From: Gammaproteobacteria bacterium | GTDB lineage: Bacteria > Pseudomonadota > Gammaproteobacteria > Xanthomonadales > Xanthomonadaceae | Length of the DNA stretch: 38,255 nucleotides | Assembly (NCBI GenBank): GCA_030431185.1 | Contig: JAUIJO010000001.1 | Location: 1-38,255, forward strand | Direction of reading: 5' to 3' | Shown: positions 14,165 through 21,219 of the stretch, piece after piece | Position numbering within the stretch: position 1 is the first letter of the stretch | Layout of the letters: every line of letters starts with the position of its first letter | Made by a program: the position numbers and the translations under genes | Notes under the pieces: model-generated | Told to the model about the DNA's origin: nothing | Databases searched by the model: none | The model's input: only the letters and a program-made list of their open reading frames with translations

Positions 14165-14779
14165 ATGACCGCGATCGACTGGGTCCTGCTGGCCATCGTG
14201 TTGATGTCGGCGCTGTTCGGCGCGATGCGCGGGCTGGTCGGCGTCATCGCGTCGCTGGCGGCCTGGGTGCTGGGTGGCTGGGCGGCGTTCCGTTTCGGAG
14301 GCGACGCCGCGACCCTGCTCGCCGGCGGCGCCGCGCCCAGCACCGGGCAGCTGTTCGCCGGCTACGCGTTGAGTTTCATCGCCGTCATGATCGGGGTCGG
14401 CCTGGTCGGATGGCTGGTCAGGAAGCTCCTGCACTCGGTGGGGCTGTCGGGCCTGGACCGGATGCTGGGCCTGCTGTTCGGACTGGTGCGCGGCGGCTTC
14501 ATCGCCTGCGTGCTGGTGCTGCTGCTGGGCTTCACCTCGCTGCCCCGGGAGCCGGAGTGGCAAGGCTCGCGCCTGGTCCCGCTGGTGATGCCGGGTGCGC
14601 GCTGGCTGCAGGCATGGCTGCCGGACTGGGCAGCGCACGAGATCGATTTCAGCGGCGTGGTACCGGCCCTTCCCGGCTTGCAGGGACCCCCCGCTCAGGA
14701 CACCGAACCCGGTACGGAGCTCCCCGCTCCCGTACCCCAGGCGGCCCCGGCCGCAGAAGCGCAACCCCAGGACTCATAA
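14165..14779 (+). CDS. cvpA: CvpA family membrane protein
   Basis: The product is 204 residues with four predicted membrane helices in the first 130 or so (DWVLLAIVLMSALFGAMRG, IASLAAWVLGGWAAFRF, YALSFIAVMIGVGLVGW, LLFGLVRGGFIACVLVLLL) and a Pro/Ala-rich tail after residue 165. The FGAMRGLVG motif after the first helix is characteristic. CvpA was named for colicin V export and is linked to envelope stress tolerance; its molecular role is not settled. The gene ends 2 nt before purF, the classic cvpA-purF pair. A few Gs but no strong ribosome-binding site precede the ATG. Confidence 0.92.
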   Translation: MTAIDWVLLAIVLMSALFGAMRGLVGVIASLAAWVLGGWAAFRFGGDAATLLAGGAAPSTGQLFAGYALSFIAVMIGVGLVGWLVRKLLHSVGLSGLDRMLGLLFGLVRGGFIACVLVLLLGFTSLPREPEWQGSRLVPLVMPGARWLQAWLPDWAAHEIDFSGVVPALPGLQGPPAQDTEPGTELPAPVPQAAPAAEAQPQDS

Positions 14780-14781
14780 CG

Positions 14782-16251
14782 ATGTGCGGCATTATCGGTA
14801 TCGTCGGCCATAACGACGTCGCAGCCCAGTTGTACGACGGCCTCACGGTGCTCCAGCACCGGGGCCAGGACGCCGCCGGCATCGCCACGGCCAAGGGCAC
14901 GCGGCTGCGCGTGCACAAGGGCAATGGCCTGGTGCGCGATGTCTTCGACCAGGCATCGATGCAGCAGTTGCAGGGCAACCTGGGCATCGGCCATTGCCGT
15001 TACCCCACCGCCGGCAGCGAGGGCCATGACGAGGCGCAGCCGTTCTACGTCAACTCGCCCTACGGCATCGTGCTGGCGCACAACGGCAATCTCATCAACA
15101 CCGAGGCCTTGCGCGACGAGGTGTTCGCCGAGGATCGCCGCAACGTCAACACCGAGTCCGACTCCGAGGTCCTGCTCAACGTGTTCGCGCACGAGCTGGA
15201 TACCCGCAAGGGCCTGAACCCGGACACCGTGTTCACCGCCATCGAGGGCGTGCACCGGCGGTGCGAGGGCGGCTACGCCGTGGTCGCCGCGGTGCTCGGG
15301 CTGGGGCTGGTCGCGTTCCGCGACCCCAACGGCATCCGTCCGCTGGTGCTCGGGAAACGCACCCGGGACGGCCGCGACGAATATGCCGTGGCCAGCGAGT
15401 CGGTCGCGCTCGACCTGACCGGCTTCCAGCGCGTGCGCGACGTGCGTCCGGGCGAGGGCATCGTCGTCACCGACGACGGCGAACTGCACGAACGCGCCTG
15501 TGCCGAGCCGCGCACGCATACGCCGTGCATCTTCGAGTACGTCTATTTCGCCCGCCCGGACTCGATGATGGACGACGTGTCGGTCCACAAGGCGCGCATG
15601 CGCATGGGCCAGAAGCTGGGCGAGAAGATCCTGCGCCTGCGTCCGGACCACGACATCGACACCGTCATCCCGATCCCGGACTCCTCGCGCGACGCCGCGC
15701 TCGAAGTCGCCCACGTGCTGGGGGTGAAGTACCGGGAGGGCTTCATCAAGAACCGCTACGTCGGCCGCACCTTCATCATGCCCGGGCAGGGCGAGCGCGC
15801 GAAGTCGGTGCGCCGCAAGCTCAACCCCATCCCGCTGGAGTTCCGCAACCGCGTGGTCCTGCTGGTGGACGACTCCATCGTCCGCGGCACCACCTCGCAA
15901 CAGATCGTGCAGATGGCGCGGGAAGCCGGCGCGCGCAAGGTCTACCTGGCCTCGGCGGCGCCGCCGGTGCGCCATCCCAACATCTACGGCATCGACATGC
16001 CGACCCGGGAGGAGCTGATCGCCTACAACCGCGACGAGAAGGACATCGAGAAGATCCTGGGCTGCGACTGGCTGATCTACCAGGACCTCGCGGACCTGGA
16101 GGAGGCGGTGTCCGGCCCCAAGCACCGGATCGCGCACTTCGATTCCTCGTGCTTCAACGGCGAGTACGTCACCGGGACCGCGGAAGACTATTTCGAGCGC
16201 ATCAAGCACCTGCGGTCGGACGAAGCCAAGAGCCAGCGCCGGGCCTCGTGA
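14782..16251 (+). CDS. purF: Amidophosphoribosyltransferase
   Basis: PurF makes phosphoribosylamine from PRPP and glutamine, the first committed step of purine synthesis. The product is 489 residues. The N-terminal glutaminase has Cys2 directly after Met (MCGIIGIVG), so it becomes the catalytic N-terminal nucleophile with no propeptide, as in E. coli. HRGQDAAGIAT, GHCRYPTAG and HNGNL are standard Ntn motifs. The C-terminal half carries the PRPP loop VVLLVDDSIVRGTTS and the preceding PIPDSSRDAA region. Only 2 nt separate it from cvpA. The nearest upstream TATAAT promoter is before the SPOR gene, so the three are probably co-transcribed. Confidence 0.97.
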   Translation: MCGIIGIVGHNDVAAQLYDGLTVLQHRGQDAAGIATAKGTRLRVHKGNGLVRDVFDQASMQQLQGNLGIGHCRYPTAGSEGHDEAQPFYVNSPYGIVLAHNGNLINTEALRDEVFAEDRRNVNTESDSEVLLNVFAHELDTRKGLNPDTVFTAIEGVHRRCEGGYAVVAAVLGLGLVAFRDPNGIRPLVLGKRTRDGRDEYAVASESVALDLTGFQRVRDVRPGEGIVVTDDGELHERACAEPRTHTPCIFEYVYFARPDSMMDDVSVHKARMRMGQKLGEKILRLRPDHDIDTVIPIPDSSRDAALEVAHVLGVKYREGFIKNRYVGRTFIMPGQGERAKSVRRKLNPIPLEFRNRVVLLVDDSIVRGTTSQQIVQMAREAGARKVYLASAAPPVRHPNIYGIDMPTREELIAYNRDEKDIEKILGCDWLIYQDLADLEEAVSGPKHRIAHFDSSCFNGEYVTGTAEDYFERIKHLRSDEAKSQRRAS

Positions 16252-16291
16252 AGCACGGGCGGCCCGGCGTGCGGGGGGCGCAGGCATCCCC

Positions 16292-17095
16292 ATGACATCC
16301 CTGTTCGACGTCGCGCGGGACTGCCTCGCGGCCGCTTCGCCGGAGGCCAAGGTGGCGGCCACGCGCTCCGCTGCCGGGGCGTTCGCGCGCGGCGAGCTGG
16401 CGATCCCCGCCGATGCGGCGCCACCCGACGCGATCCGCATGCCGGGCCGGCCGGGGCGACCGCGGCTGGTGCACCCGCGCGGCCTGCCGAGGCGCGGACT
16501 GGGCTCGGACGAAGGGCGTGCCGCCTTCATCCACGCCATCGCGCACATCGAGTTCAATGCCATCGACCTGGGCTGGGACGCGGTGTATCGCTTCCGCGGC
16601 CTGCCCGACGCGTTCTATGCCGACTGGGTGGGCGTCGCCGCCGACGAGGCGCGCCATTTCGACATGCTGCGCGGGCGCCTGCAGGCGCTGGGGTACGACT
16701 ACGGCGACTTTGACGCGCACAATGGCCTGTGGGAGATGGCCGAGAAGACGGCGCATGACGGACTGGCACGCATGGCCCTGGTGCCTCGCGTGCTGGAGGC
16801 GCGCGGCCTCGACGTCACCCCGGGCATGATCGTGAAGCTCCGCGCGCTCGGCGACGACGCCACTGCCGCCATCCTCGAGGTGATCCTGCGCGAGGAAGTG
16901 GCCCATGTCGCCGCCGGATCGCGCTGGTTCAACTGGTATTGCGAACGCGCCGGGGTCGCGCCGGCACCGCGTTTCCGCGAACTGCTCGATGAGTATGCGC
17001 GGGCGGTGTTGCACGGCCCCTTCAACCTGGAGGCCCGCAGTGCCGCCGGTTTCAGCGACGAGGAACTCGAAGCGCTCGCACGCGCGCTGGACTGA
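16292..17095 (+). CDS. Ferritin-like DUF455 family protein
   Basis: The product is 267 residues. It has the arrangement of metal ligands typical of ferritin-like four-helix proteins: HAIAHIEFNAIDL, VAADEARHFDML and ILREEVAHVAAG, with Glu and His at regular spacing on successive helices. It is annotated in many genomes as DUF455, with some family members described as tRNA- or uronate-related, but I do not assign a reaction. The N-terminal 60 residues are variable and contain a PGRPGRPRLVHP stretch. It lies 40 nt after purF on the same strand and may be read through from that operon. A di-iron or di-manganese site is inferred. Confidence 0.88.
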   Translation: MTSLFDVARDCLAAASPEAKVAATRSAAGAFARGELAIPADAAPPDAIRMPGRPGRPRLVHPRGLPRRGLGSDEGRAAFIHAIAHIEFNAIDLGWDAVYRFRGLPDAFYADWVGVAADEARHFDMLRGRLQALGYDYGDFDAHNGLWEMAEKTAHDGLARMALVPRVLEARGLDVTPGMIVKLRALGDDATAAILEVILREEVAHVAAGSRWFNWYCERAGVAPAPRFRELLDEYARAVLHGPFNLEARSAAGFSDEELEALARALD

Positions 17096-17160
17096 GGCGC
17101 CCGTCCCTCCAGCATCCCCGTTTCACATCGCGAAATGGACGGAGGCAGGTCGCCGCGGCC

Positions 17161-17892
17161 TCAAAGGCCGGCGAGGCGCATGCCGTGCGCATCGGCGCGC
17201 AGCACCGAACCCTGTTCGTACCAGTCACCCAGGACGATGCGCTCGGCGCTGGATCCCTCGAGGTCGAGGGTGTGAACGGCGGGGCGATGGGTATGCCCGT
17301 GTATCAGCGTGGGGATACCGAAGCGGTGCAGTGTCAGGGCAACGGTCGTGGGCGCGACGTCGGTGATCGTCTCCATCGTGCCCTCGTCCTTCAGGCCCGA
17401 CTGGTGCCTGGCGCTGGCCTCGCGTGCCTGGCGCGCGAAGGCGAGGCGCGCGGGCAGCGGTTGCGACAGGAACTGCGCCTGCCAGCGCGGATCGCGCACC
17501 TGCGCGCGGAACTGCTGGTAGGCCACGTCGTCGGTGCACAGGAGGTCGCCATGCATCAGCAGCACCGGCTTGCCATGCAGCAGGATCACCGAGGGGTCGG
17601 GGAGCAGGGTCATGCCGGCGCGGCGCGCATAGTCCGCGCCCAGCAGGAAATCACGGTTCCCATGCATGAAGTACACCGGCACGCCGGCATCGACCAGGGC
17701 CCTTATTTCCTCCGCCACGGTGGCGCCGACCTCGGAGGGATCGTCGTCGCCGACCCAGGCCTCGAACAGGTCGCCGAGGATGTAGAGCGCGTCCGCCTGG
17801 CGGGCTTCGCCGCGCAGGAAATGGACGAACAGCTCGGTGATGCGGGGGCGCTCGGGGTCCAGGTGCAGGTCGGAGATGAAAAGGGTGGCCAT
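17161..17892 (-). CDS. lpxH: UDP-2,3-diacylglucosamine diphosphatase
   Basis: LpxH hydrolyses UDP-2,3-diacylglucosamine to lipid X and UMP in lipid A synthesis at the inner-membrane surface. The product is 243 residues. It carries the calcineurin-like metallophosphatase signature with two-metal ligands: Asp8 and His10 in SDLHLD, Asp41 in LGDLFEAWVGDD, Asn79 in MHGNRDFLLG, a His in LMHGDLLC, and HGHTHRP near residue 195. The ATG at 17892 lacks a ribosome-binding site but follows a TACAAT box by 6 nt, suggesting a leaderless transcript. It is transcribed away from gltX and converges on the DUF455 gene. Confidence 0.95.
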   Translation of the reverse strand: MATLFISDLHLDPERPRITELFVHFLRGEARQADALYILGDLFEAWVGDDDPSEVGATVAEEIRALVDAGVPVYFMHGNRDFLLGADYARRAGMTLLPDPSVILLHGKPVLLMHGDLLCTDDVAYQQFRAQVRDPRWQAQFLSQPLPARLAFARQAREASARHQSGLKDEGTMETITDVAPTTVALTLHRFGIPTLIHGHTHRPAVHTLDLEGSSAERIVLGDWYEQGSVLRADAHGMRLAGL

Positions 17893-17898
17893 GGGGGA

Positions 17899-17927
17899 AT
17901 TGTAGGGGACCGCGCGGACGTCGCCAG
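17899..17927 (-). promoter_or_regulatory. Candidate lpxH promoter with leaderless spacing
   Basis: On the minus strand CTGGCG (17922-17927) is followed after 17 nt by TACAAT (17899-17904), then 6 nt, then the lpxH ATG. The start of transcription would coincide with the start codon. The same CTGGCG/TACAAT/6-nt/ATG layout recurs before the ClC gene. Confidence 0.5.
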
Positions 17928-18016
17928 TGGGCGCGCGTCGACGAACGCCCGAAGGCTGGCCGCGAGGGCGCCGCGCCCGGTCGCGCCCGGCGCGGGATGT
18001 GCTGGCCGGCTTCCGG

Positions 18017-18022
18017 TAAAAT
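18017..18022 (+). promoter_or_regulatory. Candidate -10 box for gltX
   Basis: TAAAAT, in CCGGTAAAATGCGCG, lies 29 nt before the gltX ATG. A GC-rich -35 region with GCTGGCC is about 15 nt upstream. Confidence 0.45.
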
Positions 18023-18051
18023 GCGCGATTCCCCGCCTTCCCGAGTCCCGC

Positions 18052-19458
18052 ATGAGCTGCCGCACCCGTTTTGCCCCCAGTCCTACCGGCTACCTGCACA
18101 TCGGCGGCGCGCGCACCGCGCTGTACTGCTGGCTGGAGGCGCGCCGGCGCGGCGGGCAGTTCATCCTGCGGGTCGAGGACACCGACCAGGAGCGCAGCAC
18201 CCAGGCGGCGATGGACGCCATTCTGGCGTCGATGGCCTGGCTGGGCCTGGATTACGACGAAGGCCCGTTCTACCAGACCCACCGCCTGGCGCGATACCGC
18301 GAGGTCGCCGAGAAGATGGTCGCCGACGGCACCGCGTACTACGCCTACGAGACCCGCGAGGAACTCGATGCCATGCGCGAGGCGGCGATGGCCGAGGGCG
18401 GCAAGCCCCGCTACAACGGTGCCTATCGCGACCGCGGCGAGCCGCTGCGCGAGGACCCGAACCGGGTGATCCGCTTCAAGAACCCGCTCGGCGGCACCGT
18501 GGCCTGGGACGACAAGGTCAAGGGGCGCATCGAGATCAGCAACGACGAACTCGACGACCTGGTGATCTTCCGCCCCGATGGTTTCCCGACCTACAACTTC
18601 GCGGTGGTGGTCGACGACCTCGACATGGGCATCACCGACGTCGTCCGCGGCGACGACCACGTCAACAACACCCCGCGCCAGATCAACATCTACCGCGCGC
18701 TGGGCGCCGAGGTGCCGCATTTCGCGCACCTGCCGATGATCCTCGACCCGGAGGGCGCCAAGCTGTCCAAGCGCACCGGCGCGGCCGACGTCATGCAGTA
18801 CCGCGACGCAGGCTACCTGCCGCACGCGCTGCTCAACTACCTCGTCCGGCTGGGCTGGTCGCACGGCGACCAGGAGATCTTCTCGATCGAGGAGATGACG
18901 CGCCTGTTCGACCTCAAGGACGTCAACGCCAAGGCCTCGCGGCTCGACCCGGCCAAGCTCGGCTGGCTCAACCAGCAGTACCTCAAGGCCGACGATCCGG
19001 TGGCGGTGGGGCGGCACCTGGAGTGGCACCTGCTCGACCAGGGCTACGACCTCGCGCGCGGCCCCGCGCCGGCCGACATCGTCGTGGCCCTGCGCGATCG
19101 CGTGCAGACCCTGAGGGAGATGGCCGAGCGTGCAGGGGTCTGGTTCACCCCGCTGGCCGAGTACGACGACGCGGCGGTCGCCAAGCACCTGACCGACAAG
19201 GCGCGTGCCCCGCTGGCCGAAGCGCGCACCCGGTTGGCCGCACTGGCGGACTGGAACGCCGAGGCCATCGGCGAAGCGCTGCAGGCGACCGCGACGGCGC
19301 TGGAGATCGGCATGGGCAAGGTCGCCCAGCCGATGCGCGTGGCGATCACCGGCACCCAGGTCAGCCCGGACATTTCGCACACGGTGTACCTGGCCGGGCG
19401 CGACGAAGCCCTCGCGCGGATCGACGCGGCGCTTGCAAAACTCCCCGCCGGGCCCTAG
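18052..19458 (+). CDS. gltX: Glutamate--tRNA ligase
   Basis: A class I aminoacyl-tRNA synthetase that charges tRNA(Glu). The product is 468 residues, typical for bacterial GluRS. The HIGH signature appears as HIGG at residues 16-19 (APSPTGYLHIGGARTA) and the KMSKS loop as AKLSKRTGA. The active-site region RVEDTDQERST and the anticodon-binding C-terminal region with GKVAQPMRVAITG are also clear. Only this one GltX-like protein is in the window. The following gene, a Fur-family regulator, begins 9 nt downstream, so the two may share a transcript. Confidence 0.97.
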   Translation: MSCRTRFAPSPTGYLHIGGARTALYCWLEARRRGGQFILRVEDTDQERSTQAAMDAILASMAWLGLDYDEGPFYQTHRLARYREVAEKMVADGTAYYAYETREELDAMREAAMAEGGKPRYNGAYRDRGEPLREDPNRVIRFKNPLGGTVAWDDKVKGRIEISNDELDDLVIFRPDGFPTYNFAVVVDDLDMGITDVVRGDDHVNNTPRQINIYRALGAEVPHFAHLPMILDPEGAKLSKRTGAADVMQYRDAGYLPHALLNYLVRLGWSHGDQEIFSIEEMTRLFDLKDVNAKASRLDPAKLGWLNQQYLKADDPVAVGRHLEWHLLDQGYDLARGPAPADIVVALRDRVQTLREMAERAGVWFTPLAEYDDAAVAKHLTDKARAPLAEARTRLAALADWNAEAIGEALQATATALEIGMGKVAQPMRVAITGTQVSPDISHTVYLAGRDEALARIDAALAKLPAGP

Positions 19459-19467
19459 ATCAGGGAC

Positions 19468-19962
19468 ATGAGCGCGCCGCACGCCTGCACCGACCCCAAG
19501 CACCACGTCCATGACGCGGCCGGCTTCGTGCGCGAGGTGGAGCTCCAGTGCGAACGACGCGGACTGCGGCTGACGCCCATCCGCGCCCACGCGCTGCAGC
19601 TGATCGCGGATGCCGGCCGACCGATGAAGGCCTACGACCTGCTCGACCAGATGAAGGCCACGCACGACGCCGCGGCGCCGCCGACCATCTATCGCGCGCT
19701 CGACTTCCTGCTCGAGCACGGCTTCATCCACAAGCTGGCGTCGATCAACGCCTTCGTCGGCTGCCACCATCCCGGTGCCGAGGCGCACGCGGTGCCGTTC
19801 CTGATCTGCGACCAGTGCCAGTCGGCGACCGAGCTGGAGGACGAGGACATCGTCGCCTCGTTGGATCGCCGCGCGCGCGCGCTGGGCTTCGTGCCGCAGG
19901 CGCAGACGCTCGAGGTGCATGGCGTCTGCGCGGAATGCGCGGGCGGGGCGCAGCACGGCTGA
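19468..19962 (+). CDS. zur: Fur-family zinc uptake repressor, Zur-like
   Basis: The product is 164 residues. A winged-helix DNA-binding domain (RGLRLTPIRAHALQLIADAG, APPTIYRALDFLLEHGFI) is followed by a dimerisation/metal domain. Two CxxC pairs, Cys114/117 (CDQC) and Cys154/157 (CAEC), form the structural zinc site. Cys99-His100-His101 and neighbouring His/Glu residues are candidates for the regulatory site. The family includes Fur, PerR and Zur. Zur is favoured because the Cys/His pattern fits and because a ZnuD-like receptor and a Zur-type operator lie about 3.5 kb away. The His-rich N-terminus (HACTDPKHHVH) is unusual. The start is 9 nt after gltX with CAGGGA upstream. Confidence 0.88.
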   Translation: MSAPHACTDPKHHVHDAAGFVREVELQCERRGLRLTPIRAHALQLIADAGRPMKAYDLLDQMKATHDAAAPPTIYRALDFLLEHGFIHKLASINAFVGCHHPGAEAHAVPFLICDQCQSATELEDEDIVASLDRRARALGFVPQAQTLEVHGVCAECAGGAQHG

Positions 19963-19992
19963 CTCCGCCGGGAAGCGCGCGCAGCCTCCGCT

Positions 19993-20619
19993 TCAGTAGC
20001 CCTGCACGGCGTCCTGCATCTCCGGCTGGAAGTCCTTGCCGACGCAGTCGGCACGGCGGTTCCTGATCGCCTTTTCCGTGCAGGTGTCGCGGCCGCCGAA
20101 CAGCCCCAGGGCAATGCGCGCCACCAGGTGGTCCTCCTTCAGTTTCTCGATGGCGTCCCCGTCGGTGGCCCAGTCGTCCTCGAAGCGCGTCGTCCGCGGG
20201 TCCAGCCCGGAGGGCTGGCCGGTCACCCCGTTGGAGCGCCCGAAGTCGATGTCGACGTAGTCATCGGGGAGCTGCAGGTCCCTCGCCGCCGGGCGAGGCA
20301 ATTCAACGACCACGAGTGCGCCGGTGGACGCGTGCGCGCGAGGACGCGCGCCCGCGTCGCCGGTGTCCGTCGGCGTCGGCGTCGGCGCCGGCGCGCGGGT
20401 CCGGGTCGGGCGCGCGGGAGGCAGGGGGACCGGGCTCGCGGCGGTCGGCCGACGGATGAAATACACCAGGGTGGTGGCGTCCCCCGCTTGAGGCTGCCGG
20501 GGCAGCGTCGGACGCGTGGTCAGCAGCCATGCGAGGGCCGCGACGTGGAGCAGGACGACGCCGGTGGCGATCCAGGCGCGTTCATCGCGGGCGAGGGGGA
20601 CAGGAACGGTTCGGGGCAT
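19993..20619 (-). CDS. TonB-like anchored periplasmic protein, function unknown
   Basis: The product is 208 residues from the ATG at 20619; the frame is open further upstream. It has a short cytoplasmic start, one membrane helix (WIATGVVLLHVAALAWLL), a Pro/Thr/Ala-rich periplasmic spacer of about 60 residues with a run of PTPTPT, and a C-terminal domain with two cysteines (DTC and ADC, 12 residues apart). The plan resembles TonB-type energy transducers, but the usual TonB C-terminal motif was not recognised. It lies downstream of the ZnuD-like receptor and DUF2938 genes on the same strand, so it may be part of the zinc module, though a 94-bp gap separates it from DUF2938. It converges on zur with a 30-bp gap. 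Confidence 0.75.
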   Translation of the reverse strand: MPRTVPVPLARDERAWIATGVVLLHVAALAWLLTTRPTLPRQPQAGDATTLVYFIRRPTAASPVPLPPARPTRTRAPAPTPTPTDTGDAGARPRAHASTGALVVVELPRPAARDLQLPDDYVDIDFGRSNGVTGQPSGLDPRTTRFEDDWATDGDAIEKLKEDHLVARIALGLFGGRDTCTEKAIRNRRADCVGKDFQPEMQDAVQGY

Positions 20620-20713
20620 CCATGCACCTGGTCTGTCGAAGGCGCGGCGATTCTGGCGCGGAATGCCGATGCGTTGCGTTAGGAATCCGTTCCGGTTTCG
20701 TTGGTCGGGCTGG

Positions 20714-21190
20714 CTAGGGGAGGCTGGCGGTCCAGGTGCCCACGTACAGGCCGACGCCGAACACGGCATGCGTCGCCAGGCTGCGCAGGCGTGCCTTGCC
20801 CGGCGACGGCGCCCGCGATGCGGCGACACCTAGGCCCATGCCCGGCTGCATCAGCAGGAAGGGCATGACGACCGTGGCCAGGCCCATCGCGAGGCAGGGC
20901 AGGAACGAAGGCGCTTGCGTCCACGCCGGTCCCATGACCCGCATCAGCGTGGCGGCGAACACGATGCCGGTGGCGTAGTGCAGGCTCCACCCCAGCAGGC
21001 GCTCGCCGCGGACCGGCGCGGCGCGGGCGATGGACGCATGCACGAATCGGCCGTGCCGCATGTGCCCGATCCAGCGCCCCGCCATCGCCCAGTCGAGCGA
21101 TGGCACGCCGGACAGGCGCCGCAATGCCAGCGACCACAGGTCGAGCAGGGCCGTCGCCACTACCCCGGCGACGACCGCCTGGCCGAGCAT
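20714..21190 (-). CDS. DUF2938 family membrane protein
   Basis: The product is 158 residues with four hydrophobic segments (GQAVVAGVVATALLDLWSLAL, HYATGIVFAATLM, LPCLAMGLATVVMPFLLMQPGMG and the C-terminal ATHAVFGVGLYVGTW). The GGATACGGACAC stretch upstream of the ATG at 21190 contains a weak ribosome-binding site, and the length fits DUF2938 (about 160 residues), which has no assigned activity. It starts 29 nt after the stop codon of the ZnuD-like receptor on the same strand, so it very probably shares the Zur-controlled promoter. That link to zinc is inference. Family naming is from recalled sequence character, not a search. Confidence 0.82.
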   Translation of the reverse strand: MLGQAVVAGVVATALLDLWSLALRRLSGVPSLDWAMAGRWIGHMRHGRFVHASIARAAPVRGERLLGWSLHYATGIVFAATLMRVMGPAWTQAPSFLPCLAMGLATVVMPFLLMQPGMGLGVAASRAPSPGKARLRSLATHAVFGVGLYVGTWTASLP

Positions 21191-21219
21191 GTGTCCGTAT
21201 CCGCTGATGGCCTTCGACC

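Noticed and set aside
11779..14343. Long minus-strand open frame opposite folC and the SPOR gene
   Set aside because: Both genes on the plus strand carry full family motifs; this frame is compositional shadow.
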